The notes: generated by a model from the sequence alone, not told the origin. A stretch of DNA of 64,000 nucleotides from an uncultured Faecalibacterium sp. (GCA_934533135.1 CAKTBG010000010.1:7411-71410), one strand, 5' to 3'; numbered from the stretch's first letter, positions 7,909 through 17,633 are shown. Made by a program: numbers and translations.

Positions 7909-7991
7909 ACGCACCCCCTCCCGTTCCATATATATGTAACGTTCGGCAGAACATTGCCATCCAATGCAGAGCGGCACAGGGAGGGAGATGC
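7909..7991. promoter_or_regulatory. divergent sporulation promoter region
   Basis: This 83 bp gap holds the symmetric A+T run CATATATATG, which is similar in either direction to a sigma-E type -10 (CATAnnnT). No sigma-A box is evident. In Bacillus yqfCD is a sigma-E target; the assignment here is tentative. Confidence 0.3.
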
Positions 7992-8276
7992 GTGGCGAAA
8001 AAACGAAAAAAGCCCTCCCTTGTCGGGTGGCTTCAACGGATGTTCCGACAACCACCCCACGGATTTTATGGACAGCCCTGTGTGTATTGGAGCGGCCAGA
8101 TGCTGGAGATCGAACATTTCCGGCGGATCCGGTCTTATGACGAGGGGAAGCTCTGCCTTGAGTTTGGAAAAAAAGAATTGACGATCTACGGCGATCACCT
8201 CAAGATCGAAACGCTGGCCGCACATCGGATCACGTTGAAGGGCGATATTCTGCGAACCGATTTCTCGGATGGATAG
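7992..8276 (+). CDS. yqfC: sporulation protein YqfC
   Basis: A 94-residue protein with a basic N-terminus (VAKKRKKPS) and the YabP/YqfC beta-rich domain (IEHFRRIRSYDEGKLCLEFGKKELTIYG, in part; then ITLKGDILRTDF). The start is GTG at 7992, six bases after GGGAGGGAG. YqfC is a sporulation protein made with YqfD, and the two genes are adjacent here (yqfD ribosome site inside the end of yqfC). Confidence 0.78.
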   Translation: MAKKRKKPSLVGWLQRMFRQPPHGFYGQPCVYWSGQMLEIEHFRRIRSYDEGKLCLEFGKKELTIYGDHLKIETLAAHRITLKGDILRTDFSDG

Positions 8277-8286
8277 GAGCAGGCAG

Positions 8287-9432
8287 ATGGATGCAGTGAC
8301 ACTTTGGGCCGGTGTGCAGTTTCAAGCACAAAACGGCGACACCGACGGCCTGCTGACGGAGGCGGCGCGGCAGGGGCTTCATTTGTCCGAGGTGCACCCC
8401 TGCCCCGGCGGATTCACGGCACGCTGTGCGGCGTGGCATTACCAGCGGCTGGCAGCACTGGCACGGCGGAAGCACGTTTTGCTGCGCATTCAGGCAAAAA
8501 CGGGTCTGTTTTTCCGGCTGCGTCCGCTCCTGCGTCGAACCGGCCTTTGGGCGGGCATTCTGCTGTTTGTGCCGCTGCTGCTCTGGCTGCAGGGATTTGT
8601 CTGGACAGTGCAGTTTCAAGACCTGACGATCGGCCAGCAGGCACGGATCACCGCCACGCTGCGGGAGACGGTTGGGCTGATGCCCGGGTGCCGCGTCACG
8701 GAACCGCTGCTCGCTGCCGGAGAATATGCCCTCCTGCAGAGCGGCGAATTTTCATGGGTCAGTCTGAATTTTCAGGATGGGCGTCTCACCGTGGAGGCCG
8801 CCGCTGCAAAACCTGTGCCGGAGATCGCATCCGGAACGCTCCACGGCATCCGGGCAAAGGCAGCGGGCACGATCGTCCGCACCAACCTCGTCAGCGGCAC
8901 GATGCTGGTCACACCCGGGCAGCAGGTCGAGGCCGGACAAGGGTTGATCGGCACGGCGCGGAGCGAGCGGGATGGCACGCTGGTCTTTCAGCCTGCCGCC
9001 GGGTCGGTGCAGGCGCAGTTTGAATGGAGCAATACGCAGGATATTCCCCTTGCCTCCATCATCGCTCTGTATACAGGCGAACACAGCACACACTATGCTT
9101 TTTTGTGGAACGGTCATCGCAGGGCTCTGCCGTCGTTTTTGCAGAGAAACGATCCGGCCAATAACGTCATCGTTCGTTATTTGCAGCCCGCGATTTTTGA
9201 TTTGAAATTTCCGGGAATGGTTGAAGAAACCACGCACTATTTTCAGCAGGAAGAAGAACTGGTTTACACCGAAGCGGAAGCCCTCACTCTTGCCCGGCTG
9301 CACAGCTTGCAGGTGCTTTATGCCGACTATCCCGACGCGGAACGCATCGCCCGCAAGGAAGCTGCATCCATCGCGGAGAATATCCTGCATTATACCGTGG
9401 CCTATACCATCGTTGCAGAGATCGGCCAATAA
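8287..9432 (+). CDS. yqfD: sporulation protein YqfD
   Basis: A 381-residue protein. The soluble N-terminal region (residues 1-80) is followed by one membrane span (LWAGILLFVPLLLWLQGFVW, about residues 95-114) and a large outer domain, as in YqfD (stage IV sporulation). The C-terminal part includes the usual VYTEAEALTLARLHSL and ENILHYTVAYTIVAEIG segments. The ATG at 8269 is in frame, but AGGAGC lies between it and the ATG at 8287, so 8287 is chosen. It ends at a terminator shared with hslO. Confidence 0.78.
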   Translation: MDAVTLWAGVQFQAQNGDTDGLLTEAARQGLHLSEVHPCPGGFTARCAAWHYQRLAALARRKHVLLRIQAKTGLFFRLRPLLRRTGLWAGILLFVPLLLWLQGFVWTVQFQDLTIGQQARITATLRETVGLMPGCRVTEPLLAAGEYALLQSGEFSWVSLNFQDGRLTVEAAAAKPVPEIASGTLHGIRAKAAGTIVRTNLVSGTMLVTPGQQVEAGQGLIGTARSERDGTLVFQPAAGSVQAQFEWSNTQDIPLASIIALYTGEHSTHYAFLWNGHRRALPSFLQRNDPANNVIVRYLQPAIFDLKFPGMVEETTHYFQQEEELVYTEAEALTLARLHSLQVLYADYPDAERIARKEAASIAENILHYTVAYTIVAEIGQ

Positions 9433-9437
9433 AAAAA

Positions 9438-9488
9438 CAGACCCGCACCTCCGGAAATCCAACGATTTCGGTTTGGGTGCAGGGTCTG
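9438..9488. terminator. bidirectional terminator between yqfD and hslO
   Basis: CAGACCC (9438-9444) pairs with GGGTCTG (9482-9488), and the stem continues inward with GCACC/GGGTGC. Runs of A on the left and CTTTTG on the right serve both convergent genes. Confidence 0.75.
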
Positions 9489-9498
9489 CTTTTGGTTA

Positions 9499-10410
9499 TC
9501 ATTCCTTGTTCTCAGGGGCTGCTTCCGGCTCGGCCTTGTCCACCGCCTTCTCGACCAGCTCGTTCAGGTCGAACTGATACTTGGTGTGGCAGAAGTGGCA
9601 GACGACCTCGCAGTTGGGGTCTTCATCGCGGAGCTTGATCAGCTCTTTGCGGCCGAGGCTGAGCAGCATCTCTTCGGTGCGCTCGCGGCTGCAGTCACAC
9701 TGGTAATGGACATCGCGCTCGTCGAGGACCTGCGGGTCGAACCCGGCCATCGCCAGCTGCATGATATCCTCGGGCGTTTTGCCCTCCCGGAGCAGGGTGG
9801 TGACGGACGGCATGGCCGCAATGTTCTGCTCCAGACGGGTGATCTCCGCGTCGGTCGCGCCGGGCAGAAGCTGCAGCAGATAGCCTCCGGCACAAAGGAT
9901 GGACAGGTCTTTGTCCACCAGAACGCCCAGCGCACAGACGGTCGGGATCTGCTCGCTGTAGGCATAGTAGCTGGTCAGATCCTCCGCGATCTCGCCGGAG
10001 ACCAGCGGAACCTGACCGACGGTCGGCTCCTTCTGCAGCTTATTATCCCGGATGACGGTCAGCACACCATCCTTGCCGACCGCTCCGCCGACATCCAGAT
10101 GCCCGTCTGCACGGGGCGGCAGCTCCACCAGCGGGTGGTCGATGCAGCCCTTGACATTGCCGGTGCCGTCGGTGCAGGCGATGACCACACCGGCAGGGCC
10201 GTTGCCCGACACCCGCAGGGTGATGGTATCCCGGTCATCCTTGAGCATCGAACCCATCAGGGCTGCACCGGTCAGCAAGCGGCCCAGAGCCGCACTGCAG
10301 GTGGCACTGGTGGTGTGCAGTTTTTCGGCTGTGCGGACGATCTCCGTCGAGTCGATCCCGCAGAACACGACGCCGCCGTTGTCGGACAGGCCGCGGATCA
10401 GATGTGACAT
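9499..10410 (-). CDS. hslO: Hsp33 redox-regulated chaperone
   Basis: A 303-residue cytoplasmic holdase chaperone activated by oxidation. The N-terminal Hsp33 domain (ATCSAALGRLLTGAALMG) and the zinc-binding cysteines are present as CDC (about residues 237/239) and CHFC (about 270/273). GGAGG lies before the ATG at 10410, inside the final codons of the upstream methyltransferase gene, so the two are probably translationally coupled. It is the last gene of the lon-engB-methyltransferase-hslO transcript, a sensible stress grouping. An Ala/Glu-rich tail follows the zinc domain. Confidence 0.92.
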   Translation of the reverse strand: MSHLIRGLSDNGGVVFCGIDSTEIVRTAEKLHTTSATCSAALGRLLTGAALMGSMLKDDRDTITLRVSGNGPAGVVIACTDGTGNVKGCIDHPLVELPPRADGHLDVGGAVGKDGVLTVIRDNKLQKEPTVGQVPLVSGEIAEDLTSYYAYSEQIPTVCALGVLVDKDLSILCAGGYLLQLLPGATDAEITRLEQNIAAMPSVTTLLREGKTPEDIMQLAMAGFDPQVLDERDVHYQCDCSRERTEEMLLSLGRKELIKLRDEDPNCEVVCHFCHTKYQFDLNELVEKAVDKAEPEAAPENKE

Positions 10411-10411
10411 A

Positions 10412-11164
10412 TCAATTTTCCTCCAATTGGGTATACTGCTTGACGGCACAGAAGAAGTACCGTTCGCTTTCGTCGGTCAGCGGGCCGAAGGTCTCGCCGT
10501 CGCAGACACTTTCCAGCGCAAAGCCGTGTTTTTCAAGAGCTGCGCGGATGGCTGCAAGGTCATAGGTGTATTCATAGAACTGCTCGTGGAAATGCTCACC
10601 GGTCTCCCGGTAGTCGATGTCCACCTGAATCTCCACCCGGCGGTCGGCTTCGCTGTAATGATTCCGCCAGACACAGCGGGCGTCCTCTTCCTCAAAGGTA
10701 AAGACATTCTCCCCCAGAACCTTCTGGTGCTTGTAGGGGGTGTTCATATCAAAGAGGAACACTCCGCCTTTTTCCATGAAAAAGCCCGCGTTTTGGATGG
10801 CGGTATCCAGATCCGGGATATGGTTGAAGGTATCGAAGGTGGACACCGCGCCCCGGATGGTGCCGTAGAGGTCGAGCTGCAGCAGATCCTGCCGCAGAAG
10901 CAGCAATCGACCCGAAAGCCCCAGCTGCTCGGCCTTATCCCGGACGACGCAGAGCATCTCTTCCGACTGGTCAATGCCGATCATATCATAACCGGCCTGC
11001 GTCAGCATCAGGGTCAGCTCCCCGGTTCCGCAGCCCAGATCGGCCAGAATGCCGTCTGTGATGCCATGGGCGTTCAGCTCCTTTTGGATCTGGGTGTAAA
11101 GGGCATCGTAGTCGGCCTCGCCGTTGAACTCATCGTAGAAATAGGCAAATTCGTTGTAAGCCAT
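10412..11164 (-). CDS. class I SAM-dependent methyltransferase
   Basis: A 250-residue protein with the Rossmann methyltransferase motifs: LADLGCGTGELTLML (residues about 40-54, SAM site), MIGIDQSEEML (acidic loop) and the post-I GAVSTFDTFNHI. It resembles the small uncharacterised methyltransferases (YqeM-like) found near translation genes in Firmicutes; the substrate is unknown. It starts 6 bp after engB and ends on the hslO ribosome site. Confidence 0.8.
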   Translation of the reverse strand: MAYNEFAYFYDEFNGEADYDALYTQIQKELNAHGITDGILADLGCGTGELTLMLTQAGYDMIGIDQSEEMLCVVRDKAEQLGLSGRLLLLRQDLLQLDLYGTIRGAVSTFDTFNHIPDLDTAIQNAGFFMEKGGVFLFDMNTPYKHQKVLGENVFTFEEEDARCVWRNHYSEADRRVEIQVDIDYRETGEHFHEQFYEYTYDLAAIRAALEKHGFALESVCDGETFGPLTDESERYFFCAVKQYTQLEEN

Positions 11165-11170
11165 CGTCTG

Positions 11171-11788
11171 TTACTCCGCGTCCTGCATTTCGGCATTCTC
11201 CGACTCCCCTGCGACGGCATCGTTGAGCACCGCCTGCAGTTCCGGAATGCCGTAGCCGTTTTCGCCGCTGGTCAGAATGACCTTCTGGCAGCCATAGGGT
11301 CGGCAAAGGTTCTCGAATTCTTCCTGCGTTTTGGCCAGCTGGCTCTTTTTCAGCTTGTCGGCCTTGGTCAAAGCCACGATATAGGGGATCTGATGATAGT
11401 GCAGATACTGGAGCATCTGCACGTCGTCTGCGCTGGGGGCGTGACGGCAGTCGATGAGCTGCACCAGCAGGGTGTGGTGACGCTGCGCCCCGAAGTAGCT
11501 GTTGATGAGGTCATCCCAGCGTTCCCGGTCGGCGTTGCTCACCTTGGCGTAACCGTAGCCCGGCAGATCCACAAAATAACAGTCGTCCACCGCGTAGAAG
11601 TTGATGGTCGCCGTCTTGCCCGGCGTGCTGGACACCCGGGCAAGATTTTTGCGATTGCAGAGCTTGTTGATCAGGCTGGATTTGCCGACGTTGGAGCGGC
11701 CCGAAAAGCTCAGCTCCGGGCGGTCGCTCTCGGGCAGCTGGCTCGAGATGCCGTAGCTGGCGATGAAATCCGCTTTGTTGTAGTTCAT
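11171..11788 (-). CDS. engB: ribosome biogenesis GTP-binding protein EngB/YsxC
   Basis: A 205-residue GTPase needed for late assembly of the large ribosomal subunit. The G-motifs are in order: GRSNVGKSS (G1, about 30), the switch threonine in SSTPGKTATINF, DLPGYGYAKV (G3), TKAD (G4) and a SGEN G5. The ATG at 11788 follows CAGGAGA; longer frames run into lon. The lon-engB order, with a 16 bp gap, is conserved in many Firmicutes. A short acidic tail (SENAEMQDAE) is added at the C-terminus. Confidence 0.93.
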   Translation of the reverse strand: MNYNKADFIASYGISSQLPESDRPELSFSGRSNVGKSSLINKLCNRKNLARVSSTPGKTATINFYAVDDCYFVDLPGYGYAKVSNADRERWDDLINSYFGAQRHHTLLVQLIDCRHAPSADDVQMLQYLHYHQIPYIVALTKADKLKKSQLAKTQEEFENLCRPYGCQKVILTSGENGYGIPELQAVLNDAVAGESENAEMQDAE

Positions 11789-11804
11789 AGCTTCTCCTGT
11801 TCTC

Positions 11805-14261
11805 TTAACAGACGGTACCCGGCTGCGGCTTTTCCGGCTGCTGGGGCAACACGGGCTTTTCGGCCGGTTTCGCCTTCTTGGTGCGGGGGCGGCGGCTGGC
11901 GGCAGCCACGGTGCTGGGCTTGAGCAGAGCCGCACTCAGCACCTGCGACAGGTTGGACATCGGCAGGAATTCGAGGTTCTTCTTGACCTCATCATCCACC
12001 TCGTAGAGGTCGGGCACATTGTCCTTCGGGATCAGAACGGTCTTCATCCCCTCCCGATAGGCCGCCATGCTCTTTTCGCGCAGGCCGCCGATGGGCAGCA
12101 CATTGCCGTGGAGGGTGATCTCACCGGTCATGGCCACATCCCCCCGCACCGGGATCCCGGACAGGCAGGAGATCAGCGCGGTGGTCAGGGTGACGCCCGC
12201 AGAGGGGCCATCCTTCGGAACCGCCCCCTCGGGTGCGTGGATGTGCAGATCGCATTTTTTCAGACGCTCGGGATCAATGCCGTACTCGGCCGCGTGGACG
12301 CGGGCGTAGGTAACGGCCAACTGCGCACTCTCCTTCATCACGTCGCCCAGCGAGCCGGTGACGGTGATCTTGCCGGTGCCGTTGTCGATGACCTGTACCT
12401 CGATGGGCAGGGTCTCGCCGCCCACGCTGGTCCATGCCAGACCGTTGGCGATGCCGATGGCGTTGGTGCGGTTGAGGAAATCCGGCTTGACGATCCGGGG
12501 TCCCAGCATCTTTTCGAGGGTGTTGCCGGTGACGGAAACGGTTTCCGCCTCGCCGGACGCGATCTTCCGGGCACACTTGCGCAGCACACTGGTGATGGTG
12601 CGCTCAAGGCTGCGGACACCGGCCTCCCGGGTATAGCCGTCGATGATGCCGTACAGCGCACTCTGGGCAAACGTCACTTTTCCGGTCAGGCCGCAGGCTT
12701 CCAGCTGCTTCGGAACCAGATGCTTTTTGGCGATGTTGTACTTCTCCACACGAGTATAGCTGGGCAGCTCGATCACATCCATCCGGTCGCGCAACGGCCC
12801 GGGAATGGCACTCAGGTCGTTGGCCGTCGTGATGAACAGCACATGGCTCAGATCAAACGGCATATCAATGAAGTGATCGTTGAAGGTGCTGTTCTGCTCG
12901 GGATCCAGTGCTTCCAGCAGGGCGGCGGCCGGGTCACCCCGGAAATCACCGGCCAGCTTGTCGATCTCGTCCAGCAGCATCAGCGGGTTCGCGGTTTTGG
13001 CCGTGATCATCGCACTGATGATCTTGCCGGGCATGGCTCCGATGTAGGTGCGGCGGTGGCCGCGGATCTCCGCTTCATCCCGGACGCCGCCCAGACTCAG
13101 CCGGACATACTTCCGGTTCAGGCTTTCTGCGATGGAGCGTGCAATGCTGGTCTTGCCGACACCCGGAGGGCCGACGAGACAGATGATCTGCCCCTTGACG
13201 TCCGGAGCCAGTTTCCGGACGGCCAGCACCTCAAGGATCCGGTCTTTGACCTTTTTCAGGCCGTAGTGGTCGCGGTCAAGGATCTTCTGCGCCTTGGCAA
13301 TGTCCAGATCATCCTCGGTGAAGGTGTTCCACGGCAGATCGAGGCAGGTATCCAGATAGGTGCGGATGACCGTTCCCTCCTGATTGCTGCTCTGCATCTT
13401 GGAGAGACGATCCGTCTCCTTCAACAGCTTCTTCTCGCACTCGGGAGCCAGATGCAGGGCCATGATCTTGCGGCGGTACTCCTCCACCTCGGCGGTGGTG
13501 TCATCGTCCTCGCCCAGCTCCTCGCTGATCATGTGGAGCTGCTCATGCAGGTAGTAGTCGCGCTGGTTTTTGTCCATCGCTTCGTCCACTTTTTGGGCGA
13601 TCTCCTTGTCGATCTCCAGCATTCGGCGTTCCCGGTGCATCTTCTCGATCAACAGTTTCATCCGCCCCATGAGGGTGCTCTCGTCCAGAATGGCCTGCTT
13701 ATCCTCAAAGCGGAACAGCAGGTTGGCCGGAATGTACTCAGACAGGAAGGCCGGGTCGCTGCTGGTGGTGATGCTGAAGACCACATCCTTGCCGACGTGA
13801 GGGTTCAGAGCCAGCAGATCGTCGAAGCCCTTCTTCACATTCCGCACCAGAACATCCAGTTCGGGGCCTTCCTCAGGCTTTGCCGGGCGGACGGGTGCGG
13901 ATCGAACTGCGGAAAGCAGGAAGCTGCCCTCCGTGTCCAATTCGGTCAGCTTGGCACGGTACTTGCCCTCGACCAGAATGCGCACCAGATCATCCGACAC
14001 CCGCATGACCTGCTTGACCTCGGCGACCACACCGTAGGCGTACAGATCCGAGGGGGTCGGATCCTCGACCTTCATATCTTTCTGTGCGATCAGAAAGACG
14101 TCGGAATTGTTGCTCATCGCCCACTCGACGGCGGCGATGCTCTTATCACGCCCCACCTCGAAATGAAGCAGATTGTTCGGGAAGACCACCAGCCCGCGCA
14201 GGGCGATGGCCGGAAGATGGACAATGTTGCGTTCCACCTTGACGGTAACTTTTTCAGACAT
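11805..14261 (-). CDS. lon: ATP-dependent protease La (Lon)
   Basis: An 818-residue AAA+ serine protease of the cytoplasm that degrades misfolded and regulatory proteins. It has an N-terminal LON substrate domain, a coiled helical region, Walker [10 protein letters not shown] (about residue 360), Walker [11 protein letters not shown], and the protease domain with the catalytic serine in KDGPSAGVT (about 684) and lysine in [12 protein letters not shown] (about 727). The last 45 residues form a Lys/Pro/Ala extension not usual in Lon. The ATG at 14261 follows GGGAGG. First gene of a four-gene operon. Confidence 0.96.
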   Translation of the reverse strand: MSEKVTVKVERNIVHLPAIALRGLVVFPNNLLHFEVGRDKSIAAVEWAMSNNSDVFLIAQKDMKVEDPTPSDLYAYGVVAEVKQVMRVSDDLVRILVEGKYRAKLTELDTEGSFLLSAVRSAPVRPAKPEEGPELDVLVRNVKKGFDDLLALNPHVGKDVVFSITTSSDPAFLSEYIPANLLFRFEDKQAILDESTLMGRMKLLIEKMHRERRMLEIDKEIAQKVDEAMDKNQRDYYLHEQLHMISEELGEDDDTTAEVEEYRRKIMALHLAPECEKKLLKETDRLSKMQSSNQEGTVIRTYLDTCLDLPWNTFTEDDLDIAKAQKILDRDHYGLKKVKDRILEVLAVRKLAPDVKGQIICLVGPPGVGKTSIARSIAESLNRKYVRLSLGGVRDEAEIRGHRRTYIGAMPGKIISAMITAKTANPLMLLDEIDKLAGDFRGDPAAALLEALDPEQNSTFNDHFIDMPFDLSHVLFITTANDLSAIPGPLRDRMDVIELPSYTRVEKYNIAKKHLVPKQLEACGLTGKVTFAQSALYGIIDGYTREAGVRSLERTITSVLRKCARKIASGEAETVSVTGNTLEKMLGPRIVKPDFLNRTNAIGIANGLAWTSVGGETLPIEVQVIDNGTGKITVTGSLGDVMKESAQLAVTYARVHAAEYGIDPERLKKCDLHIHAPEGAVPKDGPSAGVTLTTALISCLSGIPVRGDVAMTGEITLHGNVLPIGGLREKSMAAYREGMKTVLIPKDNVPDLYEVDDEVKKNLEFLPMSNLSQVLSAALLKPSTVAAASRRPRTKKAKPAEKPVLPQQPEKPQPGTVC

Positions 14262-14276
14262 ACGTAAAAACCTCCC

Positions 14277-14315
14277 CACGACCCGGGTTGGCGCGCGTCG
14301 CCGCAAGGGGTCGTG
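14277..14315 (-). promoter_or_regulatory. hairpin in the lon 5' leader
   Basis: CACGACCC (14315-14308 on the minus strand) is complementary to GGGTCGTG (14284-14277). The stem ends directly beside the GGGAGG ribosome site, where it may influence translation or RNA stability. No regulator motif such as CIRCE or CtsR was seen. Confidence 0.4.
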
Positions 14316-14354
14316 TTTGTGTTGGGTAATCTATATTAGCTCAGGTATCCATTT

Positions 14355-14383
14355 ATTATATCGGAATCCGGCACAGGTTGCAA
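14355..14383 (-). promoter_or_regulatory. lon operon promoter
   Basis: On the minus strand TTGCAA (14383-14378), 17 bp, TATAAT (14360-14355), immediately after the end of the Gx permease gene. It gives a leader of about 90 nt. Confidence 0.7.
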
Positions 14384-14390
14384 GCAAAAA

Positions 14391-14948
14391 TCAGTGCCGA
14401 TCCGGATCGGTGCCCTTTTCGCGGATGTTGTAGCCGATCTTGCCGAGAGCAGGCAGGATGGCACGAAGGGTGACTGAGGTCACTGCGCCCATCACAAGGC
14501 CAAGGATCAGCATGACCGGCGCATAGTAGAGCGACATTTTGGACGACAGGATCACACTTGCGCCCAGCAGCTGCCCGATGTTGTGGGAAAGTGCCCCACA
14601 GACCGATAAAATAAACCATGTGGGCCGCACCGGAAAGTGATAATAGAGGATCCACATCACCAACAGCGACAGCAGACCGCCGCAAAGGGAGAGGAAGCCT
14701 GCTGTCCAGCCTGAGACCAGAAAGACAAACAAGGCTTTGAGCAGGTCAAGGATCAACGCCTGCTCCGCCCCCATGAAGAACAGGGCGTACATCACCACGA
14801 TGTTGGCAAGACCCAGTTTCATGCCCGGCATCAGCCCCGGGATGACCAGCGTTCCCTCAAGGAAGGAAAGAGCCATCGCCAGCGCAAACAGCAGACCCGA
14901 AAGGGCGAGCTTGTGTGTCTTTTCATAGCTGCGTCTGTTCTTCGGCAT
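14391..14948 (-). CDS. Gx transporter family membrane protein (HepS/ECF-S-like)
   Basis: A 185-residue polytopic protein with five or six hydrophobic helices. It matches the Gx transporter/heptaprenyl diphosphate synthase component I-like family (LSGLLFALAMALSFLEG, MPGMKLGLANIVVMYALFF), which is built like the substrate-binding S components of ECF transporters. The substrate is unknown. It is the last gene of the HAD-ABC-F-Gx run (27 bp after the ABC-F gene). The usual neighbour, a NusG-like/FMN-binding protein, is absent here. Confidence 0.75.
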   Translation of the reverse strand: MPKNRRSYEKTHKLALSGLLFALAMALSFLEGTLVIPGLMPGMKLGLANIVVMYALFFMGAEQALILDLLKALFVFLVSGWTAGFLSLCGGLLSLLVMWILYYHFPVRPTWFILSVCGALSHNIGQLLGASVILSSKMSLYYAPVMLILGLVMGAVTSVTLRAILPALGKIGYNIREKGTDPDRH

Positions 14949-14975
14949 TTACAAAATCTCTCCCCTCGGTGTGAT

Positions 14976-16871
14976 TTATTCCTCGCCGCCCAGCGATCGT
15001 TCGTACTGCTCCTGCTCTTCCATGGCGGCTTCCCATGCGGCAAACAGTTCTTCCTGATGGAAGCGCAGATCTGCCAGCTCGTCGCTCTTTTCACGCAGGA
15101 GCTTCGGGTCGTTGTAGACCTCGGGCGAGTTAATCTCGTTGTCCAGCTCCACTTCCCGTGCGCCGCAGGCTTCCATTTCATCTTCGCAGGCCTTGATCTT
15201 GGCGCGCAGTTCCGCCCGGCGGCGACGCTGCTCCTTGCCGTAGCCGATCTTGGCTGGCTCCGCGGAGCGTTCCGGTGCAGCCGGGGCTGCACTGCGCCCC
15301 ATCAGGGCATCGTAACTCGGATAGACGGTCGCCTTGCCCTCCTCGAGGTAGAGGATCGGGCAGGCCAGACTGTTCATCAGGTGGCGGTCGTGGGTGACCA
15401 TCAGCAACGTGCCGGTGTAGGCCATCAGTGCCTCCGTCAGATTTTCGCGGGTGTAGATGTCCAAATGGTTGGTCGGCTCATCCAGAAAAAGCAGATTCGG
15501 CCGCTCCAGCACGATCTCGGCAAACCGCAAACGCGCCAGCTCACCGCCGGACAAGGCCTCGCAGGGCTTGAACACCGTCTCCCCCCGAAAACCCAGCTTG
15601 GCCAGATGGCTGCGGACTTCCAGCTCGGTCATGCGGGGGTATTTGTTCCAAATCACGTCAATGACCCGGCCCGCACCCAGACGGTTCTGCTGCTGCGCGA
15701 AGATGCTGGGCCGCGCACCGGTACCAAGCCGCACCATGCCGTCCGATGGCCGCCGTTTTCCATCCAGCACCTGCATCAAGGTCGATTTGCCTGCACCGTT
15801 GGGGCCGGCGATGATGAGCCGCTGGCCGCGGCAAACCGTGTAGCTGAAGGGCTCCAGCAGGGTGCGGTCGCCGATCCGGATGGTCAGGTTTTTCAGGATC
15901 ACCAGTTCATTCCACGGCTCGACATCGTATTCAAACCGGAACTTCAGCTGGTTCGTCTCGTCCTTGGGTGCCTCGGTAATCTCCAGCTTTTCCAGCTGCT
16001 TGCGGCGGCTCTGCGCCATTTTGGTGGTGGAGGCGCGCACAAGGTTGCGATCCACATAGTCCTGCAGCTTTTCGGCCAGTGCAACGTCGGCGTCGTGCTG
16101 CTTCTGGCGCAGGGCGTCGGCGGCTTCCTTCTGAGGCAGATAGGCCGAGAAGTTGCCCTTGTAGGTGGTCATCGTCTGGAACGAGACTTCCCAGATCTTG
16201 GTACAGACATTGTCGAGGAAATAGCGGTCATGGCTGACCACCAGCACCGCCCCGGAATAGGTCTTGAGGTAATTTTCGAGCCATTCCATGGTGGCGAAAT
16301 CCAAGTGGTTGGTCGGCTCGTCCAAGATCAGGACGTCCGGCTTTTTGAGCAGAAGCTTTGCCAGCCGCAGCCGTGTCAGCTCGCCGCCGGAAAGGACGCC
16401 CACATTTTTCTCCCACGTCTCCTGCGGGAAGCCCATGCCGGAAAGGACTTTTTTGATGTTGACATCCATGTTGTAGCCATCGGCCGCGTCGATGATGTTC
16501 TGAAGCGCGTCGTGCTGCTCCAGCAGCGAAGCATCTTCGGGCGATGCGGCCATTTTGCGCTCCAAGATCTGCATCTTGGCCATCGCATCCAGCACCGGTG
16601 CAAAGGTCGAGCGCATTTCGCCGTAGAGATCCAGCGCGACATCGAGCTTTGCGTTCTGCTCCAGATAGCCCAGCGTCACGCCGTGGGTCACACTGAATTC
16701 GCCGTCGTAATCGGTGTATTCCCCGGTCAGGATCTTGAGCAGGGTGGTCTTGCCGGCACCATTCTGCCCCACGATGCCGATCCGGTCTTCCTTCTCGACG
16801 CTGGCAGTCACATCGTGGAGAACGATCTTTTCCCCAAACGTCTTGCCGAGTTTTTCCAAATGTATCAGCAT
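14976..16871 (-). CDS. ABC-F family ATPase (translation factor type)
   Basis: A 631-residue protein with two ATP-binding cassettes and no membrane segments. Walker A sites are GQNGAGKTT (about 35) and GPNGAGKST (about 350). ABC signatures LSGGELTRLRLA and LSGGELARLRFA are each followed by LDEPTNHLD. A charged linker between cassettes contains the ABC-F RSRRKQLEKLE pattern, and a coiled C-terminal extension follows (YGKEQRRRRAELRAKIKACEDEME). Members act on the ribosome E-site or confer antibiotic protection; the YdiF/Uup-like layout suggests a housekeeping role. Start ATG after AAGGAT. Confidence 0.88.
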   Translation of the reverse strand: MLIHLEKLGKTFGEKIVLHDVTASVEKEDRIGIVGQNGAGKTTLLKILTGEYTDYDGEFSVTHGVTLGYLEQNAKLDVALDLYGEMRSTFAPVLDAMAKMQILERKMAASPEDASLLEQHDALQNIIDAADGYNMDVNIKKVLSGMGFPQETWEKNVGVLSGGELTRLRLAKLLLKKPDVLILDEPTNHLDFATMEWLENYLKTYSGAVLVVSHDRYFLDNVCTKIWEVSFQTMTTYKGNFSAYLPQKEAADALRQKQHDADVALAEKLQDYVDRNLVRASTTKMAQSRRKQLEKLEITEAPKDETNQLKFRFEYDVEPWNELVILKNLTIRIGDRTLLEPFSYTVCRGQRLIIAGPNGAGKSTLMQVLDGKRRPSDGMVRLGTGARPSIFAQQQNRLGAGRVIDVIWNKYPRMTELEVRSHLAKLGFRGETVFKPCEALSGGELARLRFAEIVLERPNLLFLDEPTNHLDIYTRENLTEALMAYTGTLLMVTHDRHLMNSLACPILYLEEGKATVYPSYDALMGRSAAPAAPERSAEPAKIGYGKEQRRRRAELRAKIKACEDEMEACGAREVELDNEINSPEVYNDPKLLREKSDELADLRFHQEELFAAWEAAMEEQEQYERSLGGEE

Positions 16872-16892
16872 AATATCCTTAATCCATTCTTT

Positions 16893-17633
16893 TTACAGCT
16901 GGTGGCGGCGGTTCTTCGTGCCTACGGCAGCAAGTTCTTCCGGCTCCATCACCAAAGGGTACAGCTCTTCCAGCGTGGCGATCTCGTAGGTGGGGCAGAC
17001 CTTTCCCGGGTTTTCGGCGTGGTTCGGGTTGAACCAGCAGGTATCCAGCCCGGCATTGACACCGCCCTGAATATCACTGGACAGGCTGTCGCCCACCATC
17101 AGAACGTGTTCCCGGTTCTCAACGCCCAGTGCGCGAAGTGCCGCATCGAAGATCTTCCGGTTGGGCTTTTCGCTGTCCAGCTTCTCGGAGACAAAGACAT
17201 CCTCCAGATAATTCAGCAGGCCGGACTCCTGCACCCGGCGGCTCTGCACCTTGTCAAAGCCGTTGGTCACGACGGCAAGGGTCGCCACCTCCGAAAGCTC
17301 CTTCATCACATCCAGCACCGTCGGGCTCATCAGGTCGGGGTGGGTGGACAGCTGTTCCAGATAGAAGCGGTTCATTTCGGCTCCGTTTCCGGCGGCATTG
17401 ATGGCCTTGAGGAAGCGGGTAAATCGCTCGCTCATCAGCTTATCGCGGCGGATCTGGCCTTTTTCCAGCTGCTTCCAGAGCTCCGAATTGATCTCCCGAT
17501 AGGTCTGGACCGTCTCAGCGTCCGGCTCGATGCCATAGTTTACCAGCGTTTCGGCCAATGCCTTGTTTTCCGCCGCATCAAAGTTCAAAAGCGTATTGTC
17601 TGCGTCAAACAGAATACAGTAGTATTTTGCCAT
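16893..17633 (-). CDS. HAD phosphatase, YjjG/YfnB type (nucleotidase)
   Basis: A 246-residue HAD-superfamily hydrolase. Motif I DADNTLL (residues about 10-16), motif II threonine in VVTNGFDKVQ, motif III lysine in SEKLDSEKPNRKIF and motif IV GDSLSSDIQGG are all present. The YjjG type dephosphorylates pyrimidine nucleotides, including non-canonical ones, which would be a house-cleaning role. It is first in the run with the ABC-F and Gx genes, with a 21 bp gap. Confidence 0.82.
   Translation of the reverse strand: MAKYYCILFDADNTLLNFDAAENKALAETLVNYGIEPDAETVQTYREINSELWKQLEKGQIRRDKLMSERFTRFLKAINAAGNGAEMNRFYLEQLSTHPDLMSPTVLDVMKELSEVATLAVVTNGFDKVQSRRVQESGLLNYLEDVFVSEKLDSEKPNRKIFDAALRALGVENREHVLMVGDSLSSDIQGGVNAGLDTCWFNPNHAENPGKVCPTYEIATLEELYPLVMEPEELAAVGTKNRRHQL

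Noticed and set aside
12108..14267. 719-codon open frame antisense to lon
   Set aside because: A shadow of the G+C-rich lon gene: no family resemblance, no ribosome site, composition of a complementary frame (His/Gln/Val/Asp rich).
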